From an uncultured Clostridia bacterium (lineage in GTDB: Bacteria > Bacillota > Clostridia > TANB77 > CAG-465), in assembly GCA_947628005.1 (NCBI GenBank), contig CANQYI010000003.1, forward strand, positions 62,001-126,000: a stretch of 64,000 nt of DNA, given 5' to 3'. The notes below the pieces were generated by a model. It searched no databases and was not told the DNA's origin. It saw only the letters and a list, made by a program, of their open reading frames with translations. Of the stretch, positions 36,908 through 45,235 are shown in pieces. Both the position numbers and the translations under genes were made by a program. Positions within the stretch are counted from its first letter, which is position 1. Each line of letters starts with the position of its first letter.

Positions 36908-37520
36908 TTTTAAACATATATTTTTTTATTATATTTACATAAAAAATTAAATATATGTATCCAAAAGCTAGTCCTGCAAGAATATCGCTTGGGTAATGTA
37001 CACCAAGATATACTCTAGTTAATGCAATAAGTATAATTAAAATTGACATCAATACTACAAGTGCTTTTTTTAACTTTTTACTTTTTATATTAACATATAA
37101 AATATACATCAAAAATCCATAAAAAATCATAGAAATCATTGAATGTGCACTAGGAAAGCTATACCCTGTCTCATCAATTAGCATATAGCCTATAGGTCTT
37201 TGTCTTGCTACTATGAATTTTATTATTTGGTTTATTACAACTCCAAAAAATACATCTAAGCTCAAAAATAATCCAAACTTTTTATTCTTAAAAATTATTA
37301 ATAACAAAAATATTATTATAAGTAAGACATAAGGTGAGCATAAATTTGTTATTATTAAAACTACAGTTGTAAGCACCGGATTTCTCATATTTTCAAATAC
37401 TCTTAATATATAATCGTCAACTTTACTTATTCCAAATATTAAAAAGATTGCTAACATAATGGAAAATAAAATCATTGGAATTATTAAAAATAAGTTTCTC
37501 TTTGTAAAAATACTTTTCAT
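36900..37520 (-). CDS. PAP2-family membrane phosphatase
   Basis: Integral membrane lipid phosphatase of the BcrC/PgpB kind, with about six membrane segments. The three phosphatase motifs are KFIVARQRP, PSAHS and RVYLGVHYPSD. A likely substrate is undecaprenyl pyrophosphate or phosphatidylglycerophosphate; the sequence does not decide. Placed after the polysaccharide locus, recycling of the lipid carrier is attractive. Its SD (AGAGG) lies within the 3' arm of the terminator ending the upstream operon. Confidence 0.9.
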   Translation of the reverse strand: MKSIFTKRNLFLIIPMILFSIMLAIFLIFGISKVDDYILRVFENMRNPVLTTVVLIITNLCSPYVLLIIIFLLLIIFKNKKFGLFLSLDVFFGVVINQIIKFIVARQRPIGYMLIDETGYSFPSAHSMISMIFYGFLMYILYVNIKSKKLKKALVVLMSILIILIALTRVYLGVHYPSDILAGLAFGYIYLIFYVNIIKKYMFKID

Positions 37521-37528
37521 AAAAAAAC

Positions 37529-37579
37529 CTCTATGTGCTAAAATATATCATAAAAATATATTTTTTTCAACACATAGAG
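37529..37579 (-). terminator. Terminator of the wzz-capB-ywqE operon, overlapping the PAP2 SD
   Basis: Arms CTCTATGTG and CACATAGAG (9 bp) enclose a long AT loop and are followed by GTTTTTTTAT on the minus strand. The AGAGG of the distal arm is also the SD of the gene starting at 37520. Confidence 0.75.
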
Positions 37580-37596
37580 TTAATATTTTATCTACT

Positions 37597-38334
37597 TTAA
37601 TCCACAAAGTCTGGCATAAATTCAATATCATTTAGTATTTTATTTGAATTGTCGTACAAAATTTCATGTAAAGAATCTTTTCCAATAATTTTTGTAATCT
37701 TTTTAATAGCTTTATCAAACTTACTATAAACTTTAACATCATCATGAGCATCAGTGCCAATTAAATGTACCATATTGTTTTTTAACAAATTTATAACATT
37801 TGATTTAGCCTTTGAACCATAATACCCACAAATACTTGTAACATTTATTTGTAAAAGTGCTCCAAGTTCAATAGCCTGCTTCAATACATCAAAATTTTTA
37901 GTTGTAAATTCATATCTTTCTGGGTGTGCTATTATTGGTCTATAACCAGATTTTACTATATCTGCAATGATATTTGTAAAGTTCATAACACTCCCACTCA
38001 TTGGAAATTCAATTAACATATACCTAGAATCATTAAGGGTTAATATTCTAGTATTTTCCTTTAATATGTTTGTAACATTAGGTGTAAAATATACTTCATT
38101 TCCAACATAAACTTCAATGTTAATTCCGTTAGCTTTTAGATAATCATTCAACTGTTTAACTTTAGATCTCATAACTTCTTTTTTAGTTTCATGATTTATC
38201 TCTATAAAATGTGAAGTTGCAAAAATTCCTGTATAGCCACATTCATAGGCTTTTTTTGCCATTTGCAATGACATCTCAATACTTTTAGAGCCGTCATCAA
38301 CTTGTGGTATTATATGACAATGTAAATCTATCAA
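37597..38334 (-). CDS. CpsB/YwqE-type PHP tyrosine phosphatase
   Basis: Manganese-dependent PHP phosphatase that removes phosphate from the BY-kinase. DLHCHIIPQVDDGSKS near the N-terminus, ATSHF, NEVYF, AHPERYE and GTDAHD are the metal-binding blocks. 245 residues. Starts 10 bp after the kinase gene and completes the phosphoregulatory trio of the polysaccharide locus. Confidence 0.93.
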   Translation of the reverse strand: MIDLHCHIIPQVDDGSKSIEMSLQMAKKAYECGYTGIFATSHFIEINHETKKEVMRSKVKQLNDYLKANGINIEVYVGNEVYFTPNVTNILKENTRILTLNDSRYMLIEFPMSGSVMNFTNIIADIVKSGYRPIIAHPERYEFTTKNFDVLKQAIELGALLQINVTSICGYYGSKAKSNVINLLKNNMVHLIGTDAHDDVKVYSKFDKAIKKITKIIGKDSLHEILYDNSNKILNDIEFMPDFVD

Positions 38335-38344
38335 ATTATATCAC

Positions 38345-39199
38345 CTATCTCTTTACAGCTCTTTTTGTAGTTGTTTTACGTTTTGGTTCTACTATTTTAG
38401 ATACTTTTTCTAATACTTCATCCCTGTTTACATTACTCTTTTCAGGGCGACTTTCTGGCACTTCTCTAGAAGAATCAGGTGAAAATTCAGATGATTCTGA
38501 ATATTTTGAATAATATTTTACATATTCTTTTCTCTTATCAGAAGGCATTTTGTTTAAAACAACACCAGCTATTCTTCCACCAACATTTTCAATAGCTTTT
38601 TTAGTACTTAATAATATAGATTTTTTTGTCTCTCCAACTGCTGCTACTAAAGCTACATAGTCAACTTTCTTACATAGAATTAAGGCATCCGTAACAATAC
38701 TTACTGGTGGTGCATCAAATATAATTACATCAAAACTATTTTTAGCTATTGCTAAGAAATTATCTAAATTACTTGTAGACAATAACTCAGATGGATTAAA
38801 CGGTACTGGTCCAGATGTTATTAAAAATAAATTTTTAATATTTGTACTTTCAATTGATTTCATTAATATTTGTGCTTCTGTTTCAATATCTCCTTCAGCT
38901 AAATCCATATTTTGTAAATATTCAGAAAATCCAATTGTATTTAATTTTTTAAATATTTTATGCTGTCTACCCTTTCTTAAATCTGCATCAACAAGTAAAA
39001 CTTTTTGATTTGATTGTGCAAAAGCTACAGCAAGATTTGCAGCTGTCCAACTCTTTCCCTCTCCTGGAGTAGAACTAGTCATAAGTATTACCTTATTTTT
39101 TTTATTTCTACATAAAAAAGTTAAATTTGTTCTAAGCAATCTAACTGATTCTGAAATTGGGTGCTTAGGTGATTCATGTACTATTAAATCTCTTTTCAT
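38345..39199 (-). CDS. CpsD/CapB-type tyrosine kinase (BY-kinase)
   Basis: Cytoplasmic bacterial tyrosine kinase that works with the Wzz-like activator. Walker A is STPGEGKS, Walker A' LLVDADLRKG, and Walker B VIIFDAPP. The C-terminal part has a tyrosine cluster (KEYVKYYSKY) as autophosphorylation sites, then a basic tail. 284 residues. Lies 25 bp after the activator gene and before the phosphatase. Confidence 0.93.
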   Translation of the reverse strand: MKRDLIVHESPKHPISESVRLLRTNLTFLCRNKKNKVILMTSSTPGEGKSWTAANLAVAFAQSNQKVLLVDADLRKGRQHKIFKKLNTIGFSEYLQNMDLAEGDIETEAQILMKSIESTNIKNLFLITSGPVPFNPSELLSTSNLDNFLAIAKNSFDVIIFDAPPVSIVTDALILCKKVDYVALVAAVGETKKSILLSTKKAIENVGGRIAGVVLNKMPSDKRKEYVKYYSKYSESSEFSPDSSREVPESRPEKSNVNRDEVLEKVSKIVEPKRKTTTKRAVKR

Positions 39200-39224
39200 A
39201 GTTTATCTCCTTTTTTTGTATATA

Positions 39225-39929
39225 TTATTTTTCTTCGTACTTTGGTATAACAGCAAGTACTGGCAAACCAGTTACTTTTTCTACATCGTCTTCATTATTT
39301 ACGCTGTTATTAAAATAAAATTTAATAAATAATATTAAAAATGCAAGTATTATTGCAGCAAATGTAAATATAACGCAAGTCTTTAATAAATTAATATTAT
39401 ATGGAACATTATCAACTTCTGCTACGTCAATAACAGATACGTTATTAATATTAAAAACATCTGCTACTTTATCAGCAAAAGCATCTGCTAAATGATTTGC
39501 AATTTTAGCTGCAACTTCTGGGACTTCATTAGAAACAGTTATAAGTAATAATTCTGTATTTTGTTTTGATTGAACATTTATGTTTGATATAAAGCGTTCA
39601 ATACTCATATTAAGTTTAAGTTCATCAATAACATCTTTTGCAACTGCTCTTGATTTTATAATTTCTCCATAAGTAGATACTAACTTCTGATTTAAGTTAA
39701 TATCATTTTGTGTTATACTAGCAGTGTTATTATTTGTTGCTGTTTCACCATCTGTATCTGAGCTATTTCCTTGTGCAAGTACAAGTGAAGTAGAAGCTCT
39801 ATACATCGGTGTAACAAGGAAATTTTGATAAATAATTCCTAAAACAAGTCCAATTATAGCAAATATAACTATAAGCATTTTTCCTTTCCAAAATGAGTAA
39901 ATCAATTCTTTTAAATCTATTTCTTCCAT
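39225..39929 (-). CDS. Wzz/CpsC-type chain-length regulator and kinase activator
   Basis: Membrane protein with two transmembrane helices (about 17-36 and 185-205) flanking an extracytoplasmic alpha-rich domain of 150 residues. The VVTPMYRAS-like segment (LVTPMYRAS) after TM1 and the Pro-rich segment near TM2 are Wzz signatures. The cytoplasmic tail (NNEDDVEKVTGLPVLAVIPK) activates the CpsD-type kinase in related systems (quoted: VTGLPVLAVIPK). First gene of the trio. Confidence 0.92.
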   Translation of the reverse strand: MEEIDLKELIYSFWKGKMLIVIFAIIGLVLGIIYQNFLVTPMYRASTSLVLAQGNSSDTDGETATNNNTASITQNDINLNQKLVSTYGEIIKSRAVAKDVIDELKLNMSIERFISNINVQSKQNTELLLITVSNEVPEVAAKIANHLADAFADKVADVFNINNVSVIDVAEVDNVPYNINLLKTCVIFTFAAIILAFLILFIKFYFNNSVNNEDDVEKVTGLPVLAVIPKYEEK

Positions 39930-39960
39930 TTTAACACCTCATAAAATTGCATACACGTAT

Positions 39961-39989
39961 ATTATATCATAAAAAGCAAAAAAAGCCAA
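39961..39989 (-). promoter_or_regulatory. Promoter of the wzz-capB-ywqE operon
   Basis: Minus-strand TTGGCT, 17-bp spacer, extended -10 TGATATAAT. The rest of 39990-40149 is AT-rich and shows no gene. Confidence 0.6.
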
Positions 39990-40149
39990 GCTTTTTAAAT
40001 AAACTTATGTAAATTATATTTAAAAATTTCGACTTATTTTGCTACATTTTATTTTAAATATACAATAATTTTAATTCTTATATTTAATTCTTATATCACT
40101 AATTTATAATAACATATATTTTAAGATTTAACAATACCTAAATAAAATA

Positions 40150-40980
40150 TTATTTTCTATCATCTGTCTTTTTTAAAAGATTAGCTACAAATAATAACAC
40201 AACCGCTATAACAATAAAAATTATTGATGTCTTTGTAAAATAATTTAATATTTCATTTATAAAATTTATTATAATATCTGAAATATTTCTATTATAGATA
40301 TTTATATCATTTATATGCATTTTCCAAGCTACAAATATTTTAGGAGCAAATAAAACTATGCCTGAAGAAAGTAATGTTACCCCAACATAATTTAAAACTT
40401 TCATTATGCTTTTAATATTTATTATAATTAAAAGGAATAACAATACTCCAGCACATACATACAAAAATACATTTGCTAGGTCTACTATATTACTGATTTT
40501 TTCCAAATTTATATTTACTTTAGATATTAAATCTATTGGAAAAACTTCAGTTGCATATAAATCTGAGATTTTTGAAACAAGTGTATCTATTGCTTTCTTT
40601 TCATTAGAATTTAGCTTTCTATTATTTTTGTCTAAATAGCTATTAATATTTTCATTCAATCTTCTTTCTATATCATCTTTATTTATAGTATATTTAGTAT
40701 TATTATAAATACTTTCTACACAATTTTTTGTTTCAGTTTTTATATCTTCTACAGTAATTATGTCCTTTATAACACTTTCATCAAGTCCTGATTGTTCCAT
40801 GTAATTAGAGAAATTATCATTTAAAGTATTATATGTATTTTCATAAAAATTTGTATTATCAAAAATTTTTAGTACGTTATCACTGTTTAAAATTTTTCCT
40901 TTAACGCAAGTTATTAAAACTAATGCTACTAGAACAATTACTAGTAAAAATGTTAGTATATATGATATTAACTTTTTCAT
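40150..40980 (-). CDS. Hypothetical membrane protein of the sortase locus
   Basis: No family recognised. An N-terminal hydrophobic segment (about 5-25 from the chosen start), an outside domain of about 130 charged residues, then three or four hydrophobic helices near the C-terminus (about 150-270). SD GGAGG precedes ATG 40980; the frame open to 41010 overlaps the sortase gene and is less likely. Third gene after the LPFTG protein and sortase; it may take part in display of that protein, by context only. Confidence 0.75.
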   Translation of the reverse strand: MKKLISYILTFLLVIVLVALVLITCVKGKILNSDNVLKIFDNTNFYENTYNTLNDNFSNYMEQSGLDESVIKDIITVEDIKTETKNCVESIYNNTKYTINKDDIERRLNENINSYLDKNNRKLNSNEKKAIDTLVSKISDLYATEVFPIDLISKVNINLEKISNIVDLANVFLYVCAGVLLFLLIIINIKSIMKVLNYVGVTLLSSGIVLFAPKIFVAWKMHINDINIYNRNISDIIINFINEILNYFTKTSIIFIVIAVVLLFVANLLKKTDDRK

Positions 40981-40990
40981 TTTCTTCCTC

Positions 40991-41635
40991 CTATAAAGCT
41001 TCCCACTCAACTAACTCAGAATATATTACATATCTATTTGTTGTGTATCCTAGTGCATCGAATGGATAACATGTAAATATCATTAAAATTTCTTTTTCAT
41101 CTTGAATTGGAAGTTTTTCCTTTTCAGTTTCCTTTATAACTTGCATATCATAAGCCTTATATTTAAAAATACCATAGTCAGTTTTAACTTCAATAATATC
41201 TCCTATATTTACTTTAGATAGATTTCTAAATTTATTTGCTGAATTATGAGCACACATTATTACAGAGCCACCTGCTCCTGGCATATAACTACTTGTTGAA
41301 TGACCTATACCATTTTTTAAAACACTTACCGCATCGCCATAAAATACTGGTAAATTTATGTTTGCACTTTCAATTGTCATAGTTCCATATTGTTGTCCAT
41401 AATATGGACGACTTTTTATTACACTCTTTCCAGTATCTAATACTTGCATTACAACTTCTTTTTCTTTTGTAGTATCACTTTGTCCTGTTGATATTGTATT
41501 TATTAAAGAAACTGCCATGTTAATTTCCTTTTTAGATAAAGTGTATACTCCAAAAATAATTATTAGAGCAAATATAAAAGCAACTATTATTTGAGTAATA
41601 GTTGCCTTAATTGCTTTTAAAAAATTATTTTGCAT
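40991..41635 (-). CDS. Sortase (class D-like)
   Basis: Membrane transpeptidase that cuts LPxTG-type signals and links the protein to the wall. One N-terminal anchor (about 12-31), catalytic His in CAHNSA, nucleophile Cys in LMIFTCYPF (TLxTC position) and Arg in TNRYVIY. 214 residues. Class D is inferred from size and the single N-terminal anchor. It overlaps the end of its likely substrate gene by 11 bp. Confidence 0.92.
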   Translation of the reverse strand: MQNNFLKAIKATITQIIVAFIFALIIIFGVYTLSKKEINMAVSLINTISTGQSDTTKEKEVVMQVLDTGKSVIKSRPYYGQQYGTMTIESANINLPVFYGDAVSVLKNGIGHSTSSYMPGAGGSVIMCAHNSANKFRNLSKVNIGDIIEVKTDYGIFKYKAYDMQVIKETEKEKLPIQDEKEILMIFTCYPFDALGYTTNRYVIYSELVEWEAL

Positions 41636-42167
41636 TTACTAATTTTCCTTTTTTAGCTACAGCAAACACGGCAATTGCTGCTACAGCTATCATAGCTAAT
41701 GCAATATAAACTATAGTATTAGATCCAGTAAATGGTAGTTTACCACTTAAATCAACTGCATCTATTTTTTCACCATATTGGAAAATATCCATAGTCTTAT
41801 CAGCTGAATTGTAAGAAATTGTTACTCCTACAACACTACCAGCTTCATTTAATAAAGCTATTACTTCTTGTTTAGCAGTTGCTGGCATAGCTTCTAGGCC
41901 AGTAGAGCTAGCTTTATTAGTTACATCAATAGCTTCTTTAACTTTAGATAAAATAAATTGTCCTTCTTCAGCATTTATTTCATTTTCCTTAAAGAAATCT
42001 TCAATTTTTTGTACATCTGCACTTGATAAAGTAACACTTTTTCCTGCAATAACATGCTCTTGTCTTGCGAAAGAAATAATATCTTCTGCAGTAGCTGCGT
42101 TAACACAAGGAGTTACTACTAAAACTAATGCAAATATAGCGACAAAAACAAATTTTAATTTTTTCAT
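41625..42167 (-). CDS. Sortase-anchored surface protein with LPFTG signal
   Basis: Cleavable signal peptide (about 1-24, ending VNA-A), a largely alpha-helical domain of 120 residues without cysteines, then the sorting signal LPFTG, a hydrophobic helix and a KKGK tail. Only 180 residues, so it is a short wall protein. The role is unknown. Directly upstream of the sortase, which suggests a dedicated enzyme-substrate pair. SD AGGAG about 8 bp from the ATG. Confidence 0.9.
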   Translation of the reverse strand: MKKLKFVFVAIFALVLVVTPCVNAATAEDIISFARQEHVIAGKSVTLSSADVQKIEDFFKENEINAEEGQFILSKVKEAIDVTNKASSTGLEAMPATAKQEVIALLNEAGSVVGVTISYNSADKTMDIFQYGEKIDAVDLSGKLPFTGSNTIVYIALAMIAVAAIAVFAVAKKGKLVNAK

Positions 42168-42195
42168 AATTTTTGTGCTCCTTTCCTATGGACTT

Positions 42196-42224
42196 ATTCT
42201 ATCATAGTTATACCTGTTTGTCAA
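42196..42224 (-). promoter_or_regulatory. Promoter of the LPFTG-sortase operon
   Basis: Minus-strand TTGACA, 17-bp spacer, TAGAAT. Confidence 0.75.
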
Positions 42225-42308
42225 ATAAATCTATATATTTTTTAATATTTTTTAATATTTTTAAAAACTCTGTATTATATTTAAATTTTATTAAAGTTAC
42301 TAACTAAT

Positions 42309-42363
42309 ACTAATAAGAGCTTACCATTTCTGGTAAGCCCTTAAAAAATTTGTTCTCTTATTA
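42309..42363 (-). terminator. Two-tier inverted repeat ending the polysaccharide operon
   Basis: Inner hairpin GGGCTTACCA-GAAA-TGGTAAGCTC (10 bp, GNRA-like loop) nested in an outer pair CTAATAAGAG/CTCTTATTAG. It lies between the glycerophosphotransferase gene and the LPFTG promoter. No long T-run follows the inner stem, so it may be a terminator or an RNA-protecting structure. Confidence 0.6.
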
Positions 42364-42403
42364 GTTAATTACTCAAAAATTATCATATTAATATTAACAT
42401 TTT

Positions 42404-43558
42404 TTATTTTATAATCTTATCTATATATTTTCTTGCATTTCCATCATTTTCAACATAAATTTTTTTGAATTTTTTCATTTTGATTTTTTCTTGTTCAAAA
42501 TCACAATTAACTATTTTTTCTAATAATTCATCTTCTGTTTTACAAATTCCGTTTGGTAAGTATTCTTCTAAATCAACATAAAATCCTCTTTTTTCTTCGT
42601 ATTCTTCATAATCATAAGCATAACTGTATATTGGTCTTTCTAATATTGAATAGTCAAACATTAAACTTGAATAATCTGAAATCAATATATCAGATATTTT
42701 CATTAATTCATTTAAATTTGGATAATCTGAAACATTAATTATAAAATCATCTGTTTTTATTCCTAATACTTTGTTTACTTCATAATGTGCCCTAAATAAA
42801 ACGACATATTTATTAGATAATTTTTCTCTCCATTTTTCTATGTTAATTGGTGGTGCAATAAAACATCCATCTTTATCTATATAAAATTCTCTAAATGTAG
42901 GTGCATACATAATTACTTTTTTGTCTTTTGGGATGTTTAATTTTTCTCTTATTTTTATTATTTCTTCTTCAGTTGTTACAAAAAGTTCATCATTTCTAGG
43001 AAGTCCTGCTAAAACAACTCTTTCTTTTGGTATTCTAAATACTCTAGGCATAACTTCTAAATCTAGTTTATTTTGGGCATACATTATATCATATTTTGAA
43101 ACATTAAAATCAAATGCTTTTATATGTGCATCATCACCCGTCATTTTTATTATGCTTCCATGCCATGTATTAATATATAATGTCTTTTTGTTTTTAAATT
43201 TTAATCCTCTTTCGATTGATGAATTAGTTATCCAATATTTTGCCTTTAATGCAATAATGAAATAATGTAATGTATCAGTTTTTATTTTTTCTGCTCCCTC
43301 TATCTCAAATTTTTCTGGATTATGAAAAGCCCAATATATTTTATATTTTTTATATTTTTCTTGTGTTTTCATATATTCAAATATGACTCTCGTACTGTCA
43401 TCATACTTTTGTCCACCAAAAGAATTCATCAAAATAATATCATCTTCTACTTTTATAAATATTCTTAATATGCTAAGAAAAAAATTAAAAGAAAAATAAT
43501 ATATTTTATATATAAAAGTATTTGTTTTTAAAATAGTCTTTATTCTATTTTTTATCAT
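42404..43558 (-). CDS. CDP-glycerol glycerophosphotransferase (TagB/TagF family), paralogue 1
   Basis: Transfers glycerol phosphate from CDP-glycerol to a teichoic-acid or capsule acceptor on the inner membrane face. Family blocks: NSFGGQKYDDS, KYKIYWAFHNPEKF, YWITNS, INTWHG, MYAPTFRE, FRAHYEVN and ILISDYSSLMFDY. It closely resembles 53881-55029, even at DNA level. A difference: after INTWHG the usual TPxKKMG reads SIIKMTG, in the loop near a conserved His. 384 residues, intact. Last gene of the polysaccharide run. Confidence 0.9.
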   Translation of the reverse strand: MIKNRIKTILKTNTFIYKIYYFSFNFFLSILRIFIKVEDDIILMNSFGGQKYDDSTRVIFEYMKTQEKYKKYKIYWAFHNPEKFEIEGAEKIKTDTLHYFIIALKAKYWITNSSIERGLKFKNKKTLYINTWHGSIIKMTGDDAHIKAFDFNVSKYDIMYAQNKLDLEVMPRVFRIPKERVVLAGLPRNDELFVTTEEEIIKIREKLNIPKDKKVIMYAPTFREFYIDKDGCFIAPPINIEKWREKLSNKYVVLFRAHYEVNKVLGIKTDDFIINVSDYPNLNELMKISDILISDYSSLMFDYSILERPIYSYAYDYEEYEEKRGFYVDLEEYLPNGICKTEDELLEKIVNCDFEQEKIKMKKFKKIYVENDGNARKYIDKIIK

Positions 43559-43621
43559 TTTAATTTCCTCATAAACTCCTATATTTTTTAATTTTATATT
43601 GTTATATAATTAGCAAATTTA

Positions 43622-45148
43622 TTATTTTAAATCCATAAGAACATCATCCCATGGCTCTTTTCTTACTTGATCCAATGCTTCTTTTATTTTTGTAGATGAT
43701 ATACTTTTTGTATATGGGAAATAAACAATTTTTATTCCTTCTTTTTTTAATTCTTCTTCATATTTATTCCATTTTTCTGTTCCATACCAATCATCGCCAA
43801 CAAATAATATAGAAGCTCCTAACTTTTTACATGCATTAAGTTTATCCATATCATATTGTGGAACTACTGCATCAACATATTTACAAGCTCTTACAATTTC
43901 TATTCTATCTTCAAATGGAATCAAAGCTTTTTTTCCTTTATAAGCTACTAACTCATCTACTGTAACACCAACAACAAGTCTGTCACACATTGCTTTTGCA
44001 TTTTTTAATAAATTCAAATGTCCTATATGAAATAAATCAAATACTCCTGTAGTATACCCAATAATTTCATTCCTCATTGTGTTTTTTTTTAATGTTTCTG
44101 GCTCATTTATATTTAAAAATTGCTCTGCACACCATAATTGCCATTTTTGATTACCTGTTAATTGTTTCATAGGTATATTTTCTTTAAATTCTTCTCTTGT
44201 TGGACCTTCCCAATTTTTAAATATTGCATCAACAGGTCTTGGCATTGGTATTTTAAATGGTACTTCTAAACTAGGATATTTGTATGCAAATAATTCTCTA
44301 ATATCATATTTAGGTTCTCCATTACGAACTCTATTTAAGTCTAATTTATTTTTCATTATCATTTTTGCATATGGATCAAAATATGGCATTCCAGCTGTAT
44401 TAAATGCATTTAAATATGAACTTGAGCTTTCAATAGAAAATACATCATCCATAAAACTCATATAATCTATTTTATTATTATCTAATCTGTACTTTTCAAA
44501 TAATTCAAATACAGAATTATCTGGATTTTTAAGTACTAAATTAGGGTCTAAAAATGTATATCTATTTTTGAATGCATCAAAACTCCATTCTTCAGCAAGT
44601 AATTGGTTCATTCCACCAAAAATTAAATCTGCACTTTCTCCAACAATAATTAATTCGTCCCCATTTTTCTTTGCAGTTATTGCTGCTTTATATATTTGTG
44701 GTTCAATTGAATGAACTGGTGCTCCTTTTGTTTGCATAACTATCGGTGTATATTTTTTGTAATCATCAAATGAAATATCAATGTAATGATGATTCAATTT
44801 TAGTAATTTACAATAACTTTCTGCTCTTTCATTATCCATATTATATACATCTGATAATTCTGTAGAAAATGTATACGCATTGCTTCCCTCTTTCAAATAA
44901 GTAGCTAATATTGCGCTATCCATACCTCCAGATAATAATATTCCTATTTTATTATATTTTTTATATAATTCGTCAAATTCTGATTGAATGAATTTATCAA
45001 TTTCCTTATAATTTGAAACAGCAACACGTTTTTCCTTTTCTACTGCTTCAATATTTTTATGTTTCATCCCCTCATAAAAGTCAACATCATTTTTGTATAT
45101 GTATCTATATGCCATATATGAACTTAAACAAAAATTTTTATTAATCAT
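43622..45148 (-). CDS. Asparagine-synthase-like / TagD-type cytidylyltransferase fusion
   Basis: Two enzymes in one chain of 508 residues. Residues about 55-320 form an asparagine-synthase C-domain-like ATP pyrophosphatase with the PP-loop SGGMDS and GESADLIFGG. There is no N-terminal glutaminase domain, so it would use free ammonia or only adenylate its substrate. Residues about 360-500 match TagD, glycerol-3-phosphate cytidylyltransferase: TTGVFDLFHIGHL, FVGDDWYG and ISSTKIKEA. TagD makes CDP-glycerol, the donor for the glycerophosphotransferases nearby. SD GGGAGG fixes ATG 45148. The amide-forming half is unexplained; it may modify the glycan. Confidence 0.9.
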   Translation of the reverse strand: MINKNFCLSSYMAYRYIYKNDVDFYEGMKHKNIEAVEKEKRVAVSNYKEIDKFIQSEFDELYKKYNKIGILLSGGMDSAILATYLKEGSNAYTFSTELSDVYNMDNERAESYCKLLKLNHHYIDISFDDYKKYTPIVMQTKGAPVHSIEPQIYKAAITAKKNGDELIIVGESADLIFGGMNQLLAEEWSFDAFKNRYTFLDPNLVLKNPDNSVFELFEKYRLDNNKIDYMSFMDDVFSIESSSSYLNAFNTAGMPYFDPYAKMIMKNKLDLNRVRNGEPKYDIRELFAYKYPSLEVPFKIPMPRPVDAIFKNWEGPTREEFKENIPMKQLTGNQKWQLWCAEQFLNINEPETLKKNTMRNEIIGYTTGVFDLFHIGHLNLLKNAKAMCDRLVVGVTVDELVAYKGKKALIPFEDRIEIVRACKYVDAVVPQYDMDKLNACKKLGASILFVGDDWYGTEKWNKYEEELKKEGIKIVYFPYTKSISSTKIKEALDQVRKEPWDDVLMDLK

Positions 45149-45235
45149 TTCTTTTCCTCCCAATATATACCATTAAATTATATCACAATATTAAGTTTTT
45201 TTCAATATTTTTAGCAAAATATCGCTTTCATATTT

